Shown here: positions 55,150-64,000 of the stretch, piece by piece
How positions within the stretch are numbered: position 1 is the stretch's first letter
How the letters are laid out: each line of letters starts with the position of its first letter
From: Ciona intestinalis
Lineage: Eukaryota > Chordata > Ascidiacea > Phlebobranchia > Cionidae
Direction: 5' to 3'
Assembly (NCBI RefSeq): GCF_000224145.3
Contig: NC_020168.2
Location: 5,195,294-5,259,293 of the forward strand
DNA length: 64,000 bases
Program-made: the position numbers and the translations under genes
The notes under the pieces: generated by a model
Seen by the model: the letters and a program-made list of their open reading frames with translations, nothing else
Databases searched by the model: none
Told to the model about the DNA's origin: nothing

Positions 55150-58100
55150 ATGGAAGCACAAGGAAAAGTAGGTTAACTCATATTATGTGTTGTATAACAT
55201 GGTTTTTGTTTAATATTGTAATTCTGTGTATCGGTTATAGAAAGTTAAGTCATAGTACACTGTTGTGGTGGTGATTTTATTTTGAAAGATGTTTATAGTT
55301 ACTGTACACAGACATAGCTACTGTTTTCACAGCCCTTAGGGCACTGGTTCGTTGATATACTACTTATTTCGCGTCAACAATGTAGATAGTGAATACTGTA
55401 ATTGGTTAATGGCAGCGGTATATAGGTAAGAGTTCTAAACTGACCATACGTGGTTCATGCATATTTTATACAGCTATACTCTCCTATTACCTGAGAGTGC
55501 GTAGTTGTTGCGGTGTAAATAAGCAATAGTTAAAACAAACAGACAGGAATGTATATATAGTGGGGTCGGGTGGGGAAGATGGGACACATTTAGCACATAT
55601 AATATTCAAGCATAGTTTAATAATACAACACTTCTTTATTAAACTATGATCCAAGTATCCTGATCGTGTTTTAAACACGTAACAACAGTCTATAGGAGTC
55701 GCGGGGATATAGTTTTATAATTATTTGAATGTTCTTTGTTTACTGTTAAATGGGACGAGAAAATACAGTTAAAAGGTGTCCGATCTTCCCCTACCCTACT
55801 TTATTACTTTTAACCTGTAGGCAAATGTTTATGTTTTCGATTACTGTTGCGTTACTATGAGTATGTGCAGAGGTAAGGCTATTACAGTTTTTGTTACTGC
55901 CCTAGCAAGAAACCAGGCCTGTTGAGACAGCTATGAAATTTGAAACCGTAAGAAACACAGGATAGCTTCATGGACAATACATTCTTAAATCGAACGTTAT
56001 CACAAGGACTTTCATTCGTACAACAGTAACTGTAAGGGGCTTTATTAAAGCAAAGTCTTGGATTCTCTCTCTGTCTTTAGTTAAGCAAAGTATTTGAGTC
56101 TCTCTACAGCTTTAGTTAAGCAAAGTCTTGGAGCTCAGAGTATGAATATCCATCCAGTACGTACAAAAAGGATTTAATAAATATATGTATGAAAAAATAT
56201 AGCTTTTAAACTAACATTTTACTTTAGATGCAGCAGCCCTTTTCTGGTCAAGCATTACCAGGGCAACCGCAACCAGCAGTATGGATGCAAGCGCCTCAAA
56301 GTATACCTGGGTGCCCACCTGGTTTGGAATATCTGACACAGCTTGACCAATTGCTCGTTCACCAAAAAGTTGAGCTTTTTGAAGGTAAGAAATGCTTACT
56401 CTATTTATGTTGTGTTTTTTCTGGGCTGGAATGCGTTTTGTAGTAAGTTGGGGTAAAATGGTCTGTGCTTTTTATCATTTAGTACTAAACTAAAAAATGT
56501 TACAAAATTTAGAGAATGTGGGTATTATGTGCTAAAGTTATCCATTTTACTCCATAGTACTATAATATGAACTAAACATTAAATCTCTTTCTATTTTTTA
56601 GTGCTGACCAATATTGAGACGCAGAACCGATTCGTGGTAAAAAATGCATTGGGACAGCAGTGCTACTACGCGTACGAAGGTAGGTGTGCGTTTATCCTCA
56701 TTGCTACCAGCGGTGCTATTACCCGTACAAACGTAGGCGTTTATCCTCATTGAGTCATAATGTATGTCGTGAATTGTTGATAATATTCGCAGAATCTGAC
56801 TTCTGTATGCGCGTATGCTGCGGCCCACACCGTGGATTCATGATGCATATTGTAGACAACGCAGGCAATGTAAGTAACCGGTGTTTAAACAAATATATAG
56901 TAGGTTGGGGTGAGATGAGACACTTTTTTTTCGTCAAACTTGGTAGTAAACAAAGAGCATTCAAAAAAGTATATAGCCGTAGATTCCCCACGACTTTCAT
57001 AAACCGTTGTCAATTGTTTAAAACACGGTCAGAATATTTGGATTTATGTGCTGAAAGTGTACCATCTTACCCCGCAGTACTCTAAATACAGTAGTTGGGG
57101 TAGGGTATACAGACTATATTATGTTTGGGGTAAGATACCCCTTTTATATTATTTTCTAATTTTAGTATAGTAAACAAACAACATTTACAAAACTGCATAA
57201 CCGTATCCCCACGACTCTAAAAGTGCGCTGTTATTGCTTAAAAACACGATTAGAACATATGGAATGTTTGTGTTAACGATATCCATCTTATATATCAACA
57301 GGAAGTTATTCGGATGAACCGTGAGTTTAAATGTTGTGCTGGATGTTGTTGGTGCGCAAACTCTGATTGCTGTTCATACAGCATTAACGTTGAGTCACCT
57401 GTTGGTACACCGTTGGGAACCATAAGACAATCGTAAGTATATGAAAATTTGGTACAATTTGCGGCAAAATTAAAAAAAAAACTAAATTTGCAGAATTTCT
57501 AGAAAAAAAAATAAAATATGGAAAATTTGTTAAAACTCGAATTTTCAAAATCAAACTTTATATACCAGCTTATCGTTAAATACCGAAAATACACTTAACA
57601 GACAATCGTGCTGGGTTCCTATGTATGAGATCCTTGACGCAAACGAGCAAAAAGTTTTTGATATTGAGGGCCCATGCTGTGTGTGTCCAGGCCCCTGCTG
57701 TACATGCGACTTCCCGTTTGAGATCAAATCCAACTCTGTCTCCATCGGCAGTGTAACTAAGCAGTACTCTGGCTTTGCAAAAGAAATGGTGACAAACGCA
57801 ACGAACTTCTCAGTGACCTGTAAGTAAACTGCTTTTATTCCCTTTTTCTAGTCCCATTTATAGTAGTAAACAAAGGAAATTTACAGAACTATATAACCGT
57901 AGACCACGAATCTAAAATAACGTTGTTAATTGTTCAAAATTTGCCCAAAAAATATGGGATTTAGGTGCTAACAGTATCCCACCAAACCCAATTTCGTATT
58001 ATACACAAAGCTTTTGTAAAACTAACCGTGTTTGCAGTTCCCAAAGACCTGGATGTAAAAATGAAGGCTGTCCTTCTCGGAGCAACATTCCTTATTGTAA

Positions 58101-58449
58101 GTTTATATTTAACTTTCGCTTTGATTACATGTTTACGTTTTACAAATACCCAGCAATCATATTAAGTATTAACTCCTATGTAGCAAATATAAAGAATAGG
58201 AGGGTGGGGCAAGATGGTTTGTGTTTTCATACTCTTTCCTCTTTCTATTTGGTTGTAAACAAAAAATATTTACAAAATTATGCAACCGTAGCCGTGCGGC
58301 TCTAAAATAGCATTGTTAATTGTTCAAAAGCCGGTCAGGAAATATGTGATTTAGATGCTATGGTATCTATCGGACCCCACAGTAATATAAATATGATAAT
58401 ATGATATATTTGACAGGATATGATGTTCTTTGAACAAAACCAGAACTAG
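55150..58449 (+). CDS. PLSCR: Phospholipid scramblase 2 of the array (8 exons), calcium loop changed
   Basis: Exons 55150-55167, 56228-56384, 56602-56679, 56793-56869, 57302-57432, 57602-57819, 58038-58096, 58417-58449 give 256 residues, with intron positions matching the first gene. It begins MEAQGK then MQQPFSGQ. The core is intact: [106 protein letters not shown] and DMMFFE. The loop that binds calcium in PLSCR1 (DADNF) reads NATNF here, so its first two acidic residues are gone and calcium dependence may be lost. The next conserved acidic residue, the D of FPKDLD, remains. Exon 1 is inferred from its in-frame ATG, donor and analogy with gene 1; the ATG at 56228 could serve instead. Confidence 0.94.
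55556..55803 (+). mobile_element. MITE copy, subfamily A, interrupted by a tiny foldback
   Basis: tatagtggggtcgggtgggg to cttcccctaccctacttta, broken at 55611-55648 by a 38-base insert with perfect 13-base inverted arms. Scramblase 2 intron 1. Confidence 0.88.
56441..56564 (-). mobile_element. MITE copy, subfamily B, shortened
   Basis: tagtaagttggggtaaaatg to ttttactccatagtactata. Scramblase 2 intron 2. Confidence 0.8.
56896..57083 (-). mobile_element. MITE copy
   Basis: tatagtaggttggggtgaga to catcttaccccgcagtactc. Scramblase 2 intron 4, first of two in a row. Confidence 0.87.
57091..57292 (-). mobile_element. MITE copy, subfamily B, next to the previous one
   Basis: gtagttggggtagggtatac and a second start tgtttggggtaagatacccc, then ggttaacgat-type end. 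With its neighbour it fills intron 4 (56870-57301). Confidence 0.8.
57840..57985 (-). mobile_element. MITE copy, ends eroded
   Basis: tcccatttatagtagtaaac, gttgttaattgttcaaaatt, taggtgctaacagtatccca. Scramblase 2 intron 6, same orientation as the copy in intron 6 of gene 1. Confidence 0.75.
58195..58388 (-). mobile_element. MITE copy, subfamily B
   Basis: aataggagggtggggcaaga to atcggaccccacagtaatat. Scramblase 2 intron 7. Confidence 0.85.
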
Positions 58450-58686
58450 AACGGTAATGGTGTCATCGGATGTAAATATTCTAGAGTTATAATGTGGATC
58501 GAGTATTATTGTGTGTTTGTACAATTTTGTAATGATAGTTTTTCATAATCAGGTTAACTGTAAAATACATTGCATTAGATAATATTTGTTATTGTACTTC
58601 ACATTAAGATTGTATATAAGTTTCTGGTATTATATCGCAGCAATTGTTTATTATTATTTAATGTATCTATACATTTATAATTAATG

Positions 58687-58692
58687 AATAAA
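58687..58692 (+). terminator. Candidate polyadenylation signal, scramblase 2
   Basis: AATAAA about 240 bases after the stop. Confidence 0.6.
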
Positions 58693-59006
58693 ACAATTAA
58701 CAATAACTAATAAGAGCTTTAATTTGGCGACCTGAAAATGCAACTTTCTTTTGATAAGATTTTATAACTTCAATAAAATAACTATATGAAAAAACGTTGT
58801 ATTTGCACTGCGTATATAAGTTCAGAAGAGGCTAAAACCACATGTGTTAGGTTTATTTAGGCCATAATGACGCCTTTTAAAAGAATTCCATACAATGGGA
58901 CAAGGTGCAGACCGAATAACTTGTATTGTGCTCAAACAATAAAGAGTTCGTTCGTCGCCATGACGAACTCTGTTGTTTTTCACAACAGCACGATCAATCA
59001 CGTACA

Positions 59007-59118
59007 GATCACGTGATACGTCATTACCTACTCACGTGATGCGTCATTCTCTACTCACGTGATACGTAATTACCTAATCACGTGATACGTCATATTTTAC
59101 CCACGTGACCACGTAACG
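59007..59118. repeat. CACGTG / ACGTCAT minisatellite, about 5 units of 23 bp
   Basis: Unit close to tcacgtgatacgtcattacc. Most units hold a perfect E-box followed by a CRE-like ACGTCAT. Confidence 0.9.
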
Positions 59119-59514
59119 ATCGACGCACGCAAAGTACCTCGTCATATAAAATTATTACGAGACCTATAACATAGTAAAATATGTACGGCATTAGCATTTT
59201 AAAAGGTATGTCAAATATGCATTGCTTTATTTATGGGCTTCCAGAATAAAACTGGGAACATTGACACTTTCCATACAACATACTGATTTCTTATTTTATT
59301 CCTATAGTATAGCCTAACTTTTCTTTCTATTTGATGATATAACCTATAGGCCTATAGCACACTGTACGTGTTTTGCTAGCATATGACGTCATAATGGTGG
59401 CACGTGATTTTATTCTTTGTAAATAATTTGCAGCTTGTCGTACCCAAAGTTAGTATAGACTTTGGTCGTACCCAACGTCGTACCCATCTTTGGTCGTACC
59501 CAAAAACACATGCG

Positions 59515-59840
59515 TTGTGTACTGAGACCGTTATAACGCGGATGTTCTGTTTCATGTACACCTCATCATGCCAGCTTACGAGTTATGTGTATAATACTCT
59601 GTAGGTAATCATGTATAATACTCTGTAGGTAATTATTTTGTTTGGATTTTATATATTTTTATTCATGTATGGCTGATAATTTGGACAACCCGAGAGTGAC
59701 CACTGGGTTGGAGCAATTGCCGTTAAGTGTCTTGCGTGGAAGGACACATACGTCCACAACGGTGGCAGCGACGAGCCTTGAACCCATTACACCTCTGGGT
59801 TAGAGACAGAAGCGCTAACCACTTTTCCACGACGCCGGAA
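59515..59840 (-). mobile_element. tRNA-derived SINE, best preserved copy
   Basis: On the minus strand: ccggcgtcgtgg, A-box-like gtggttagcgcttctg, B-box gggttcaaggctcgtc, body caattgctccaacccagtgg and cgtaagctggcatgatg. Used here as family reference. Confidence 0.88.
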
Positions 59841-60417
59841 GATACCGTAACATTTTGTTCTTGTATAAAAATCTAAATTTAAACTTGTAGATATAGCATC
59901 CCGCTAACGTCTATATGTACAAGTGGTGTTGGACTTATACGGAGTCATTTACTCCAACCAGCGATCTAATTTTTTTCACCTGCTGGGTTTTAAGGTATTT
60001 TTATTCTAAAGATTTTATTTTAATTTTTTTTATTTTAAAGATTTTTTGTTATTGACATATTTGTATTCTCTTTTAATATATGTGTGTGCAAATAAGTTGC
60101 TTGCTGTAGTATCAATAAACCACACTGGGACTATAGTACGCAAATTATTTAACAGCATGCTTTCATTACTTATACAATCTATTCGATAATAACATAAATG
60201 TCATCAAATTGCTTGAATATTTTCATATCGATATAACAGTGGTTTGTATTTCCGCTATATTGCATTACCAATTATATCCTATTGCATGTATATATATACA
60301 AAATGAAGTTAAAACAAAACAGTGCTGATCGATACATATATATTAGACTCTGGGTTGAACTATGCGGGAGAATATTGCAACAGTATATCACAGTGTGTAA
60401 TGCCTAAAATAAAGGAA

Positions 60418-60608
60418 ATAGTAGGCTGGAGGAGATAAGACACTTTTTATACTGTTTTTCGTGTCTTTTGGTAGTAAACAAAGAAAACTCAAAGAATTAT
60501 AAAATCGTATTCCCTTTGACACCCATAGACCGTTGTTAATTGTTTAAAACACGATCAAGTTGTTTAGATATTATGTGCTAAAGGTGTCCCCTCTTCACCG
60601 TACTGTTA
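60418..60608 (-). mobile_element. MITE copy, subfamily A
   Basis: atagtaggctggaggagata to gtgtcccctcttcaccgtac. Confidence 0.85.
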
Positions 60609-60618
60609 AGTTGAAAAG

Positions 60619-60703
60619 TCAAGTGCATTAAATGAAGTTAAAAATCAAGTGCATTAAATGAAGTTAAAAATCAAGTGCATTAAATGAAGTTAAAAATCAA
60701 GTG
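60619..60703. repeat. 26-bp tandem repeat, 3.3 copies
   Basis: Unit tcaagtgcattaaatgaagt plus taaaaa, copies identical. It ends inside or next to the 3' end of the BTB coding region. Confidence 0.92.
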
Positions 60704-60706
60704 TTT

Positions 60707-61540
60707 TTATCGCTGCGACTCCTCGATGTTCGACCATTCTGGCAGCGGTTCACCACACAATGTTTTTGTTACACGAGTGACACGAGAATCACCAACATTT
60801 TTAAACTCAATTTTAAGTCGACCTTCTTCTGTATTATACTTTAGGTTCTCTGCTCCGAAAGCGTTATCTGTCAGAAATTTAATAAGCTCTGGAATATAAG
60901 TTTTTCTTGTTTCCCAACAAAAGTTTACCCAAGTTTCAATGGCTGCAGTGCAATCCTCAATTTCACTTTCGCTGTTTAATTTTATATCTAACACTTCTTT
61001 TACACGATCATAGCTGAGGGATTGGAATACTGGATCCGAGAAGTTGCGGCCAATAAATCGGTCACAAGCGGTTACTAAACCGACAGCATAGTGCACCCCT
61101 TGCTCGCGAAATAATGTGACATTTTCACAAGTAATATTATTCGTGATGAAGTCAACCACATTATTTTTCATTCCATCTATACCAAAGTAATCCGACCATT
61201 GCAGAAGACCCCAGACATTTTCTTCCGTAATTTTCACGTTACCAGTGTACATAAAATGAATTAGAGTCTTTAAGACTTCCACATCGACATCATTTAATTT
61301 GACCTCCTGATTCCTGCCTTCTGTAGTATTTTTACTATTGCAAAGACCTTTAAAATAACCTGAAGCAGCTTCCAGCACCTGACGATGAACATGGAATACG
61401 GTTTCTTTTACTTTCAATTGAAACACATCCTCATAGTTACAGATTTCTAAAGGTCGTTCCTCTGCGTATGATTTAATGCTCAATTTAAATGTACAGGTCT
61501 CCGGACTGGAACTTCCGGAGACCTGTAGGCTCATGTCCAT
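60707..61540 (-). CDS. BTB-BACK domain protein without kelch repeats, intronless
   Basis: Single exon, 277 residues from the ATG at 61540 (MDMSLQVSGSSSPETC). A GTG five codons upstream is open but not a likely start. Residues about 35-145 are a BTB domain (FQLKVKETVFHVHRQVLEAA, SGYFKGLC, MYTGNVKITEENVWGLLQWS). A BACK domain follows to about 240 (YAVGLVTACDRFIGRNFSD, FQSLSYDRVKEVLDI, AIETWVNFCWETRKTYIPEL). BTB-BACK proteins usually continue with kelch repeats and serve as CUL3 ubiquitin-ligase adaptors. Here the protein ends soon after BACK (EEGRLKIEFKNVGDS), so substrate binding must differ, or it acts as a partner or inhibitor of other BTB proteins. Lack of introns among intron-rich neighbours suggests retroposition or rapid family expansion. 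Confidence 0.9.
   Translation of the reverse strand: MDMSLQVSGSSSPETCTFKLSIKSYAEERPLEICNYEDVFQLKVKETVFHVHRQVLEAASGYFKGLCNSKNTTEGRNQEVKLNDVDVEVLKTLIHFMYTGNVKITEENVWGLLQWSDYFGIDGMKNNVVDFITNNITCENVTLFREQGVHYAVGLVTACDRFIGRNFSDPVFQSLSYDRVKEVLDIKLNSESEIEDCTAAIETWVNFCWETRKTYIPELIKFLTDNAFGAENLKYNTEEGRLKIEFKNVGDSRVTRVTKTLCGEPLPEWSNIEESQR
61492..61527. repeat. Perfect 13-bp inverted repeat inside the BTB coding region
   Basis: TACAGGTCTCCGG, 10-base spacer, CCGGAGACCTGTA. Falls in the Ser-rich N-terminus. Confidence 0.9.
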
Positions 61541-61645
61541 TGTTTCGTTCCACACTATTAGAAAGGTTGAATTGCTTTCGCTCGAAGCGAACTACAAGTA
61601 GAAACCACGTATTGACACTGATATTGGCGTAGTAGTTAAATCGTG

Positions 61646-61911
61646 TCCTACTATATGTATTGAAATTTTTTTTGTGTTACCTTTTTATTCTATTGTCTCG
61701 TTCCAGTTGGTATAGTATAAACGAAGAACATTCAAAGAAATATAAAACCGTACCGTCACCCGATATCCTGATCGTGTTTCAAACAATTAACAACCTTCTA
61801 TGGTGGGAGTCGTGAGGTTACAGTTTTATAATTCTAAATTAAAATGTTTACCACCTAATGGGACAGAAAAATAGAATGAAAGGGTGTCTCAACTTTCCCA
61901 ACCCTATACCA
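61646..61911. mobile_element. Two MITE pieces joined head to head
   Basis: Left piece is in minus orientation (cttttattctattgtctcgt, ataaaaccgtaccgtcaccc). It switches near 61765 to a plus-orientation piece (atcctgatcgtgtttcaaac to tcaactttcccaaccctata). Confidence 0.75.
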
Positions 61912-61930
61912 TATTTGTATTTTGGAGAAG

Positions 61931-62264
61931 TACACTCAGAAAAACATTGGGTAGAAAATTAGGTAACTTTTGGGTAGTGTTGTTTATATTATATTGGGTG
62001 ACCCTCCCAAGGTACCCAATATATATTCATTGGGTAAAAACAGACATTATACCCAACAATTTTGGGTGACCCCCTAAGGTACCCAATATCTAGATTGGGT
62101 ATAAACAATAAGTACCCAAAAACTATGAATTTGGGTGGGCGTTAATTTTACCCAAATGATTTGGGTATCCACTACCCAAAATACAAGACTTGGGTGACCC
62201 CCCCAAGCAACCCAAGTATACCCGATCTTTTTGGGTACTAGTAACCAATATTTTTCTGAGTGTA
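61931..62264. mobile_element. TIR element rich in TGGGTA/TACCCA
   Basis: About 330 bp, ends acactcagaaaaacattggg and, inverted, acactcagaaaaatattgg. Possible 3-bp duplication AGT on both sides. The interior is made of many TGGGT(A) words in both orientations. No coding capacity. Confidence 0.82.
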
Positions 62265-63044
62265 GTACTACGACACAATATTCGAAGTAATGTCATATAG
62301 CAACCACAAAAGAATCTTTAAACTTGTTGGCCCGTGGCGCTGCAATCTATAAAGTTGAACTCTTACACACAAGTAAAACATAGCTTTTATTTAGCAGACC
62401 ATGTGGCGACCTCGCCCGTTTAAACAAGTCACTTCATTGTTCTTCAACAATAAACCGGTCGTTTCAATAGTTGGTTTTATTTGATTTACCATCCATGTTT
62501 GATTGTGCTAATAATAGAAAGGTATATACGAAGGAAGCATAATGCTGTTTTATATAAGAGGCAGCAATGCAGGGTTTTTGCTCGAATTCTGTTTTCTTGT
62601 TCCAATCTGGCCAAGAAATGCTCTCAGAAAAAGAAACACACACACTTCAAAACATGTGAAAAGCGCATGTTATTACCGATTGGTGTATTTTTTCCATTAA
62701 AGGAGCTTTGAATGTGACTTGAATTTGCTAATAATAAGAAAAAGATAATAAGAAAAGCGTATGATTATATAATCTAATATCGGTGCCTCAAAATCGGTAC
62801 ATTAACTGTTTAAACGCAAGCGTCTTTTTCACATACGCCGAAAAGTGTAGTCAAGAGAAACAAAAAAACAGAACCTGACTAGTAAAACAGCCTTTTACGT
62901 GAAGCTAAGCATACAAAACGTTCACGCACACCTGCGCGCGAGCCAGACACGCTGTCGCAGTTCGTTAGTGTGTATGCGTTGTAGCATACAGTTGCTGTGT
63001 TACCATATCCATTATACCAAGGACAGTACGACGCTATACAGTAA

Positions 63045-63633
63045 TGGCTCATACTCAAGTAAGCACTTATATATATATTTGTATATGTACTTAAAATGGT
63101 GTTTTTTTCGTTAAATATTAATGTTAGAGTAATATAATCGATTTTTTATAAAATAAACATATTCAAGTAATTTAGTAGTTTTTGTAAAATGTAAAGTATA
63201 GCATGGGGAAAGATGGGACACCTTTAGAACATAATATCAAAGTATCCTGTTTGTGTTTTAAACAATTAACAGTGGTCTATGGGAGTCGTAAGGATACAGT
63301 TTAATATTTTCTTGAATGTTCTTTGTTTTCTCCAAATTGAGACAATAAAAAAAGGATGAAGGTGTCATATCCCCCCCCACAACTATATGCATTTTACAAC
63401 AAAAACTACTAAGTTACTCTAACATGGGGTTTTAAAACGGATTATACTGAATGCAATCGTATTTTAGTTTATTTTTTTGTATCAGCAACCATCTTTCGGT
63501 ACTATATACGATGCAAGGCCCAAAACTCAATGGATGGAAATGCCAGCTTCGGTTCCAGGTTGCCCACCTGGCCTTGAATATTTAACTCAGCTGGATCAAG
63601 TTTTGATTCAGCAACAAGTCGAAATATTTGAAG
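63045..63633 (+). CDS. PLSCR: Phospholipid scramblase 3 of the array, 5' part only
   Basis: Exon 1 63045-63059 (MAHTQ) and exon 2 63486-63633, which reads [20 protein letters not shown] then [13 protein letters not shown], the same N-terminal core as its neighbours. The remaining exons lie beyond the window. Exon 2 ends at the same codon as in the other two genes, but the donor is GC (gcaagt) instead of GT. Without splicing there the frame would end after about ten codons. Confidence 0.88.
63197..63388 (+). mobile_element. MITE copy, subfamily A
   Basis: tatagcatggggaaagatgg to ccccccccacaactatatg. Scramblase 3 intron 1. Confidence 0.88.
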
Positions 63634-63677
63634 GCAAGTTAATACTAGGAAAGTTGAATTAGCAACGGTGTACTTAG

Positions 63678-63876
63678 TATAGTAGTAGGGTGGGGAAGAT
63701 AGGGCACTATTTTTCGTCCATTATCTCGTTCTATTTGATAAATAAAAAACATTAAAAGAATTATAAAACCGTATCCTAACGACTCCCACAGACCGTTGTT
63801 AATTGTTTAAAACACGATCAGGATTTTGGATATTATGTGCGAATAGTTTCCCGACTTCCCCCACCCTGCTATATAT
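63678..63876 (-). mobile_element. MITE copy, subfamily A, complete-looking
   Basis: tatagtagtagggtggggaa to cttcccccaccctgctatat, flanked by TA. Confidence 0.92.
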
Positions 63877-63885
63877 ACATTCTTG

Positions 63886-64000
63886 TATGAAATGGTAAAT
63901 GTTTTCATACTCATTAATTGTTCGTTTCGTTGGTAAACACAGAATATTTATGTAAATTCATCCACGAGACTTTAGTGCGTTGTTAACTGTTTAAAAGACG
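63886..64000 (-). mobile_element. MITE fragment cut by the window end
   Basis: ttggtaaacacagaatattt, cgttgttaactgtttaaaag. Confidence 0.7.

Larger units (their letters stand above)
58450..60706. other. Spacer between scramblase 2 and the BTB gene
   Basis: Convergent 3' ends. Holds an AATAAA at 58687, a CACGTG minisatellite, a SINE, a MITE and a 26-bp tandem repeat. A short cluster of gtcgtaccca words lies at 59436-59505. No gene seen. Confidence 0.65.
61556..63044. other. Divergent intergenic region, BTB gene (-) and scramblase 3 (+)
   Basis: Holds the double MITE, the TGGGTA element and about 780 bases of unassigned sequence before scramblase 3 exon 1. The open frame 62481-62711 has no recognisable domain. 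Confidence 0.55.

Noticed and set aside
59720-59840. tRNA gene
   Set aside because: A-box and B-box words are present, but the segment is the head of a dispersed SINE and does not fold as a complete tRNA.
1-64000. LTR, retrovirus-like, Polinton or CRISPR features
   Set aside because: No long terminal repeats, polymerase, integrase or capsid-like frames and no regularly spaced repeat-spacer array seen.

Overview
The window is a piece of an animal nuclear genome. It is AT-rich, its genes are split by many short GT-AG introns, and it is full of small mobile elements. The proteins are metazoan or chordate in type: WDR35, ITIH, VWA7-like, phospholipid scramblases, an LRR receptor-like protein and a BTB-BACK protein. 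Gene compactness and the repeat families point to a tunicate, most likely Ciona. That assignment is my inference and was not checked by search. Two runs of N mark assembly gaps. | Layout. 1-7.6 kb: the 3' two thirds of WDR35/IFT121 (+), an intraflagellar transport protein, in 18 exons. 8.4-13.2 kb: a five-exon LRR type I membrane protein (-), convergent with WDR35. 13.2-23.8 kb: mostly gene-free, with one unexplained GC-rich open frame near 16.6 kb. 23.8-47.8 kb: one very long gene on the minus strand. Its 5' half encodes a VWA7-like secreted protein and its 3' half an inter-alpha-trypsin-inhibitor heavy chain (ITIH). Splice phases and a shared exon argue that the halves are one fused protein of about 1,580 residues. 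Inside its 5.4 kb last intron, on the opposite strand, lies a complete three-exon gene for a small secreted, extremely basic, cysteine-containing protein that I do not recognise. 51-64 kb: a tandem array of three phospholipid scramblase genes (+), the third running off the window, with an intronless BTB-BACK gene (-) between the second and third. | Mobile DNA dominates what is left. About 42 copies or fragments of one TA-flanked MITE of roughly 190-210 bp are visible. They sit in most of the larger introns, and some introns are little more than a MITE plus splice sites. About sixteen copies or fragments of a tRNA-derived SINE are also present, as are two other terminal-inverted-repeat elements. 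No LTR, retrovirus-like, Polinton or CRISPR features were recognised. | The genes do not form one pathway. WDR35 serves cilia. The VWA7-ITIH product, the basic peptide and the LRR protein are secreted or cell-surface proteins. The scramblases act at membranes. The most promising items for follow-up are the VWA7-ITIH fusion, the nested basic cysteine-rich gene, the 34-bp perfect palindrome upstream of the first scramblase, and the CACGTG-rich minisatellites.
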